35,486 nucleotides of DNA from Gemmataceae bacterium. GTDB lineage: Bacteria; Planctomycetota; Planctomycetia; Gemmatales; Gemmataceae. How positions within the stretch are numbered: the first letter of the stretch is position 1; each line of letters starts with the position of its first letter. The translations under genes were made by a program, and so were the position numbers. Of this stretch, positions 31,628-35,486 are shown one piece after another. The notes beneath the pieces are model-generated. The model was not told where the DNA came from and did not search any database. It saw only the letters and a list, made by a program, of their open reading frames with translations. Location: NCBI GenBank assembly GCA_009697105.1, contig SIAQ01000050.1, positions 1 through 35,486 on the forward strand. The letters run 5' to 3'.

Positions 31628-32299
31628 TCAACCCCGACCACAGGGGGTTCGAGCGGCGTAGGCGGTTGGATCCGGCATCCCCGCATCACGAAACGCGTCG
31701 CGGCGTTCGCCACATTTGCTGCAACGGCCACAGTGCAGGCCATCTGTTGGTGACACGCACGAGAACGTATGCTCCAACGGCAAGTCCTGGCCGAGCGCCA
31801 TTACCGCGACCTTTTTCATCCCGCCGAACGGCAAACGGACCACGACGTTGCCTTGCATCGCCTGATTGACGAGGTCTTGAAAGCCGCGAAAAAACGCCGG
31901 CGTCGCATCAGGAAACGGATTCGTTTGCAGCGAACCGAGCGCCAGCGCCTGCACGCCGTTCAGATGACACCAGAGCAGCGACTTGGCCAACAGCAGCACA
32001 TTTCGGCCCGGCAGGAAGACGGCTTCCTCGGGCGTGCCGATCAGGGGCGCGTCTTTTCCCGTAATACTCCAGTGATTGCCATATACGTCGGCGATCGGCT
32101 GATCGAGCACGACCAGGGGGCGAAGGGCAGGGGACTTCAACGCGGCAAGAAAGCGCTGGAGAACCGCATACTCAACGGCTTCCCAGGATAAGCCGCAGCG
32201 AATGAAGATCGGCGTGACCGTGGAATGACGACGCAAGGCATCGCCAAGCAGGATGGCGCTGTCGAGACCGCCGGAGATTAGGACTGCGAGATGGGACAT
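31628..32299 (-). CDS. queC: QueC-like 7-cyano-7-deazaguanine synthase
   Basis: A 223-residue protein of usual QueC length. SGGLDS (residues 9-14) is the PP-loop that binds ATP, and FLPGRNVLLL and ALGSLQTNPFPD are typical family blocks. The C-terminal zinc site is C181, C190, C193 and C196. QueC converts 7-carboxy-7-deazaguanine to preQ0 in queuosine biosynthesis. No other queuosine gene (queD, queE, queF, tgt) is in the window, so this is a lone gene. QueC-like enzymes also occur in DNA 7-deazaguanine modification and in defence systems; nothing nearby supports those uses. The ribosome site before ATG 32299 is poor. Confidence 0.78.
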   Translation of the reverse strand: MSHLAVLISGGLDSAILLGDALRRHSTVTPIFIRCGLSWEAVEYAVLQRFLAALKSPALRPLVVLDQPIADVYGNHWSITGKDAPLIGTPEEAVFLPGRNVLLLAKSLLWCHLNGVQALALGSLQTNPFPDATPAFFRGFQDLVNQAMQGNVVVRLPFGGMKKVAVMALGQDLPLEHTFSCVSPTDGLHCGRCSKCGERRDAFRDAGMPDPTAYAARTPCGRG

Positions 32300-32323
32300 G
32301 ATAGTAATTGCAAGCCCAATGAT

Positions 32324-32379
32324 GAGCGAAGCAAACCGTTAGCATCGCCTCGCCATCATCCCAACGGTTTGTTTCGCTC
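32324..32379. repeat. 17-bp inverted repeat between the STAS and queC genes
   Basis: GAGCGAAGCAAACCGTT (32324-32340) pairs with 32363-32379 at 16 of 17 positions, with a 22-nt loop. It lies 20-odd bp after the STAS stop and shortly before the queC start. No T run follows directly on the minus strand, so terminator function is uncertain. Confidence 0.6.
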
Positions 32380-32401
32380 TTTAATGGATATGGGGGATTG
32401 A

Positions 32402-32767
32402 TCAATCCGAGCCGCCGAGTGCTTCCATCGCTTCTTGGCGGGTGTCGTAGATGGCCCAGAGGGTTTCGAGGTCGAGCAGTTTGAGTAGTTCGCGTGCCGG
32501 TTCGCTGGCGCCGGCGAGCACGATCTCGCTGCCATGTTTGCGTGCCTGGGAGTGGCAGCGAAGTAGAAACGACACGAACACGGAGCCGAAATAAGTCACC
32601 TGACTGAGATCGACGACGATGCCCGCCGGCGGATCGGTTTTCAGCGATTGAATGACCATGCGAGCGGCCTGCTCGATCATGGTCTCGTGCATCTCCTCGA
32701 CCTTGGCCGAGGGAGTGACGACGGCGATTTCGCCGTGCCGTTCGATATTGAAGGATTCAGCGCTCAT
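32402..32767 (-). CDS. STAS-domain protein (anti-sigma factor antagonist type)
   Basis: A 121-residue single STAS domain starting at ATG 32767 (MSAESFNIERHGEIAVVTPS). The family core is IVVDLSQVTYFGSVFVSFLL, with the usual phosphorylatable serine position at S62; the preceding residue is G rather than the D of the SpoIIAA-type DSSG motif. Such proteins bind and release anti-sigma kinases. No kinase or sigma gene is adjacent. Planctomycetes have many lone STAS proteins, so the partner may be elsewhere. Confidence 0.8.
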   Translation of the reverse strand: MSAESFNIERHGEIAVVTPSAKVEEMHETMIEQAARMVIQSLKTDPPAGIVVDLSQVTYFGSVFVSFLLRCHSQARKHGSEIVLAGASEPARELLKLLDLETLWAIYDTRQEAMEALGGSD

Positions 32768-32885
32768 GGTGAAGCCCCGCAAGAATCGGTGTTGAGATGA
32801 GGGTGCCGTTATCCCGCCCGATCTGCGAGCGGTGGCCTCTTGCGAAGTGTATTATAGCAACTTTGGCGGTTGGAGGAGGATTCTT

Positions 32886-32928
32886 CCGCAAGCCCCACCA
32901 ATCGCTGCGCTCATGGTGGGGCTTGCGG
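32886..32928. repeat. 15-bp perfect hairpin after a small basic-protein gene
   Basis: CCGCAAGCCCCACCA (32886-32900) pairs perfectly with 32914-32928 around a 13-nt loop. It lies about 20 bp past the stop of the 33309-32950 gene. It could end that transcript, but lacks a T tract and resembles the other palindromic repeats here. Confidence 0.6.
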
Positions 32929-32949
32929 TTCATAACGTAAACGCGCAAA

Positions 32950-33309
32950 TTACACATCCATCGATGGCGGCATGGAGGTTCCCAGGCCCGGCATCTGTGA
33001 CTGCTCCGCGACTTTGCGATAACCCAGGGCACGGATCACCTCCAGCACTTCGCTCCACGTTGGGAACGGCCTGCGGTTGTCGCGCTTGTACTGGTCCATC
33101 GCCTTCATGAACTCGATTTCGTCGTTCGTATAATCGCGTTCGCAGGTCGTCGGATCGATCTGCCGGCGACGTTCGCCTTTCTCGTCTCGGCGTTCCTTGC
33201 CCGAACGCCGATCCAAAGCAACAGGGATATCCTTTTTGCGACGATCAATCCCACGGCGATCCGTTACACACAATTCGGAGGCGAACGCGGCAGTGATTTC
33301 TTGAGTCAT
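32950..33309 (-). CDS. Unrecognised small charged protein with DRR/ERR motifs
   Basis: A 119-residue soluble protein; AGAGG lies 8 nt before ATG 33309. The first half is rich in paired arginines ([31 protein letters not shown]). The second half is a more regular domain, [20 protein letters not shown] followed by [20 protein letters not shown], which looks like a conserved helical unit with helix-turn-helix-like proportions. The basic N-terminal half could bind nucleic acid or be disordered. I do not recognise the family. It is likely real because of the ribosome site and domain-like C-terminus. Confidence 0.65.
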   Translation of the reverse strand: MTQEITAAFASELCVTDRRGIDRRKKDIPVALDRRSGKERRDEKGERRRQIDPTTCERDYTNDEIEFMKAMDQYKRDNRRPFPTWSEVLEVIRALGYRKVAEQSQMPGLGTSMPPSMDV

Positions 33310-33481
33310 GGCGAGAACCTCTATGCTAAGGAAACAAGAAATAGAATGGTGCGCGGGCCAAGCGGAGACCTAATGGCCCACATACGAATATAACTCATAA
33401 TTCGGATTTGACAAATTTTCGCGAGAATTCTTTTTGGCATGCAGCGCAGGTTGGACCCATTATGCCTGATTTAGCGGAAAA

Positions 33482-33919
33482 TCAATGCCCCGCTTCGACG
33501 AACATCGTGCCGGGTTTGATGCTGATCGATTTCAGGTGCAGGTGCGCCAATACTGCGTATTTCGAGCAACCAAGTTCGACATCGGCCATGAAGCGATCGC
33601 CGACGATGCGGATCCAGCTTTCTTGGCGTGCAAGGTCTTCGACGATCTTCACGACCGCGCTCTTGAAGATGTTTCCGGGCACGCCCATCGCTTTGAACGA
33701 GGTGAGCTTGGCGGTGGCATGTCCGTCCTCGACGCCAAGTTCCCAGATTGTTTCAAATTTTACGGGAAAGAACAGCGGATAGATGCCCGTAATGTGTACG
33801 GCATGGTCGGCAAGTTTGACACGCAGATCCTCGACGTCGATGTTCTTGGAAACATACTTACGCAACAACTCGTTGAGGTCGTGCTCGGTAAGCGACAATC
33901 GCAACGCATGCAGTTCCAT
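33482..33919 (-). CDS. Unrecognised 145-residue protein
   Basis: AGGAG lies 9 nt before ATG 33919, supporting a real gene. The protein begins MELHALRLSLTEHDLNELLR and has alternating hydrophobic strands (HAVHITGIYPLFFPVKFETI, WIRIVGDRFMADVEL, AVLAHLHLKSISIKPGTMFV). This suggests a beta-rich fold, perhaps of the lipid-binding DUF2993/LmeA kind, but the similarity is impressionistic. No signal peptide. It is divergent from the metallophosphoesterase gene. Confidence 0.6.
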   Translation of the reverse strand: MELHALRLSLTEHDLNELLRKYVSKNIDVEDLRVKLADHAVHITGIYPLFFPVKFETIWELGVEDGHATAKLTSFKAMGVPGNIFKSAVVKIVEDLARQESWIRIVGDRFMADVELGCSKYAVLAHLHLKSISIKPGTMFVEAGH

Positions 33920-34048
33920 CCGATTCGGCTCCTGGTGGTTCGACTGAAATTCATCGTTTTTTTACGATTTTCCCGATGCAACGTCGCGTTCGAATGACTA
34001 ATATCTCCTTACCGGAAAAGAAAATCGATTCGCAACAAAGGATCTACG

Positions 34049-35335
34049 ATGAAACGAATAGCCGCCGGTGCGTTGGTTGTGGGACTCTTGGTGGGCGCGT
34101 TCGCCATCTCGGGCGGGCAGAAGACTCCGCTCAAGTCCGACCTACAGATCGACGTTGAGAATCGCAATCCCTGGACCAATCTGCGTCTCAACGACGCGGT
34201 CGACAACTTTCATTTCGTCGTCGTGAGCGATCGCACGGGCGGACATCGAGCACGCATTTTTTCTCAGGCAGTGGATCAGATCAATTTGCTCCAGCCGGCG
34301 TTTGTCATCTCCGTTGGCGATTTGATCGAAGGCTATACCAAAGATCAGGCCAGGCTCGCCAAGGAATGGAAGGAATTTCAAACCTATACGAGCAGGCTGC
34401 AAATGCCGTTCTTTTATGTCCCTGGAAATCACGACGTCGCCAATCCGACCCAAACCGACGAGTGGAAGCGTCGTTTCGGCCGGCGCTATTATCACTTCAT
34501 CTACAAGGACGTGCTATTTCTCGCCGTCAATTCCGATGACCCCCACGAAGACAAAGCGGCTCGGATCAGCAAGGAACAGATCGCATATTTTGCCGCCGTG
34601 CTGAAGGCCAATGCCGGCGTGCGTTGGACTTTCATCTGCCTGCACAAGCCGATTTGGACCGAGAAAGGCCTGGACAAAAACGGTTGGCTCGAAATGGAAG
34701 CATTGCTCAATGGCCGAAATTACACGGTCTTCGCCGGCCATATTCACCGCTATCAGAAATTCGTCCGTCAGGGCATGAACTACTACCAGCTCGCAACTAC
34801 GGGCGGCAGCAGCAAGCTCCGTGGCCTACGTTATGGTGAGTTCGACCAAGTTGCCTGGGTCACCGTCAAGAAAACCGAAACGCCGATCATCGCCAACCTG
34901 ATGCTCGATGGCATCTACAACGAGTCCCTCAAGCAATCGATCACCGACGAAGAAGGCATGCCGATCTACAATCGCAAGCCGACGCATCCGGTTGCCGGCA
35001 AGGTGACGTTCGATGGTTCACCGGCTGCGAACGCTCAGATCATCTTCTGGCGGCCTGATCTGACCGATAAGGAAGGCAAAAAGGTGATTCGCGTTTCCGA
35101 CGCATGGGTCGAACCCGATGGCTCCTACTCCATGTCCAGCTATACCGCCAACGACGGCCTGCAAGAAGGCGAGTACCGCGTCTCGATCACGCTCCGCACG
35201 CCGTTCTTTGAGCCGAGCGGCGCACCCGGCAAGAACCTCCTGCCCGAACGCTACGCCGATCAGGTGACCAGTGAACTGCGTGCGACCGTGAAATCGGGAA
35301 CGAATTCGTTCGATTTCAGCCTGTCGTCGAAATAA
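34049..35335 (+). CDS. Exported calcineurin-like metallophosphoesterase with C-terminal Ig-like domain
   Basis: A 428-residue protein; AAAGGA lies 7 nt before ATG 34049. A signal peptide (about 1-22) leads to a metallophosphoesterase domain: SDRTGG (D61), GDLIEG (D91), GNHD (126-129), the CLHKP block and GHIH (around 230). The first metal motif is DxT instead of the usual DxH. The C-terminal part from about 310 (HPVAGKVTFDGSPAANAQII) is a carboxypeptidase-regulatory/transthyretin-like domain, probably for surface attachment or binding. Substrate unknown; phosphodiesters or phosphomonoesters are possible. It stands alone on the plus strand. Confidence 0.88.
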   Translation: MKRIAAGALVVGLLVGAFAISGGQKTPLKSDLQIDVENRNPWTNLRLNDAVDNFHFVVVSDRTGGHRARIFSQAVDQINLLQPAFVISVGDLIEGYTKDQARLAKEWKEFQTYTSRLQMPFFYVPGNHDVANPTQTDEWKRRFGRRYYHFIYKDVLFLAVNSDDPHEDKAARISKEQIAYFAAVLKANAGVRWTFICLHKPIWTEKGLDKNGWLEMEALLNGRNYTVFAGHIHRYQKFVRQGMNYYQLATTGGSSKLRGLRYGEFDQVAWVTVKKTETPIIANLMLDGIYNESLKQSITDEEGMPIYNRKPTHPVAGKVTFDGSPAANAQIIFWRPDLTDKEGKKVIRVSDAWVEPDGSYSMSSYTANDGLQEGEYRVSITLRTPFFEPSGAPGKNLLPERYADQVTSELRATVKSGTNSFDFSLSSK

Positions 35336-35343
35336 GTTTTGTT

Positions 35344-35437
35344 GTTTAGCCGCTCGCTTTTGGCAAGCGCGGGCACGGCGCTTCACGATTCATTGAAAAT
35401 TGCCACCTCGGGACTCCCCAAAGGCGAGCGGCTAAAC
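35344..35437. repeat. 20-bp inverted repeat (GTTTAGCCGC family) after the metallophosphoesterase gene
   Basis: GTTTAGCCGCTCGCTTTTGG (35344-35363) pairs with 35418-35437 at 19 of 20 positions, with 54 nt between the arms. It starts 9 bp after the stop codon. Its outer GTTTAGCCGC matches the palindrome at 2428-2495, so the two probably belong to one dispersed family. The last 49 bases of the window show nothing else. Confidence 0.7.
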
Positions 35438-35486
35438 GGTTCCATCCATACAACATGGTGATGCTGCGCAATCGTCTACCTCTGCT

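Noticed and set aside
31628..32767. QueC-like gene and neighbours as a DNA-modification or QueC-containing defence system
   Set aside because: No partner genes of such systems (ATPase, nuclease, TatD-like, DpdA) are adjacent; the gene fits a standard QueC in length and motifs.

Overview
The window looks like a piece of a Planctomycetota chromosome, most likely Gemmataceae or a close relative. It carries three separate clusters of the planctomycete-typical PSCyt/DUF1549-DUF1553 and DUF1501 surface proteins. It also has pre-peptidase C-terminal (PPC) proteins, a Hanks kinase with the N-terminal helical segment usual in this phylum, and many interspersed palindromic repeats between and even inside genes. 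Taxonomy is inferred from gene content only; no rRNA or tRNA gene was seen.

Layout. (1) 1-470: the start of an insertion-sequence transposase abuts the C-terminal remnant of a cyclase-family gene. (2) 670-6962: an NAD-dependent epimerase (+) converges on a four-gene minus-strand run: D-2-hydroxyacid dehydrogenase, fused E1 alpha/beta 2-oxoacid dehydrogenase, E2 acyltransferase and SDR. This looks like a catabolic unit for an unknown hydroxy/oxo acid. No E3 is present here. (3) 7332-13727: a tightly coupled minus-strand operon of a sialidase-like BNR protein, a DUF1501 protein, a PPC protein and a PSCyt/DUF1549-DUF1553 protein, with GTGA and ATGA overlaps. (4) 13872-16136: a Ser/Thr kinase + receiver + HD-GYP fusion gene interrupted by one in-frame TAG. 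(5) 16782-25736 (+): a second PSCyt protein, two tandem paralogous genes of unknown function, a cytochrome c-WD40 fusion, a PPC protein and a decayed Rpn-family nuclease gene. (6) 26018-31401 (-): a third PSCyt/DUF1501 pair, separated by a DUF433/DUF5615 toxin-antitoxin pair and an orphan gene. (7) 31628-35335: a QueC-like enzyme, a STAS protein, two unrecognised small genes and an exported metallophosphoesterase.

How the genes work together. Clusters 3, 5 and 6 all encode predicted exported proteins: c-type haem motifs, Tat or Sec signals, and beta-rich binding domains. Such sets are generally thought to act at the planctomycete cell surface or in the periplasm, but their biochemistry is unresolved. 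The sialidase-like gene in cluster 3 hints at glycan processing. The most interesting items are the amber codon in the triple-fusion signalling gene, the heptamer palindrome that forms part of the E2 linker, the palindrome that encodes part of a signal peptide, the tandem paralog pair inside cluster 5, and the SDR that lacks its catalytic tyrosine.
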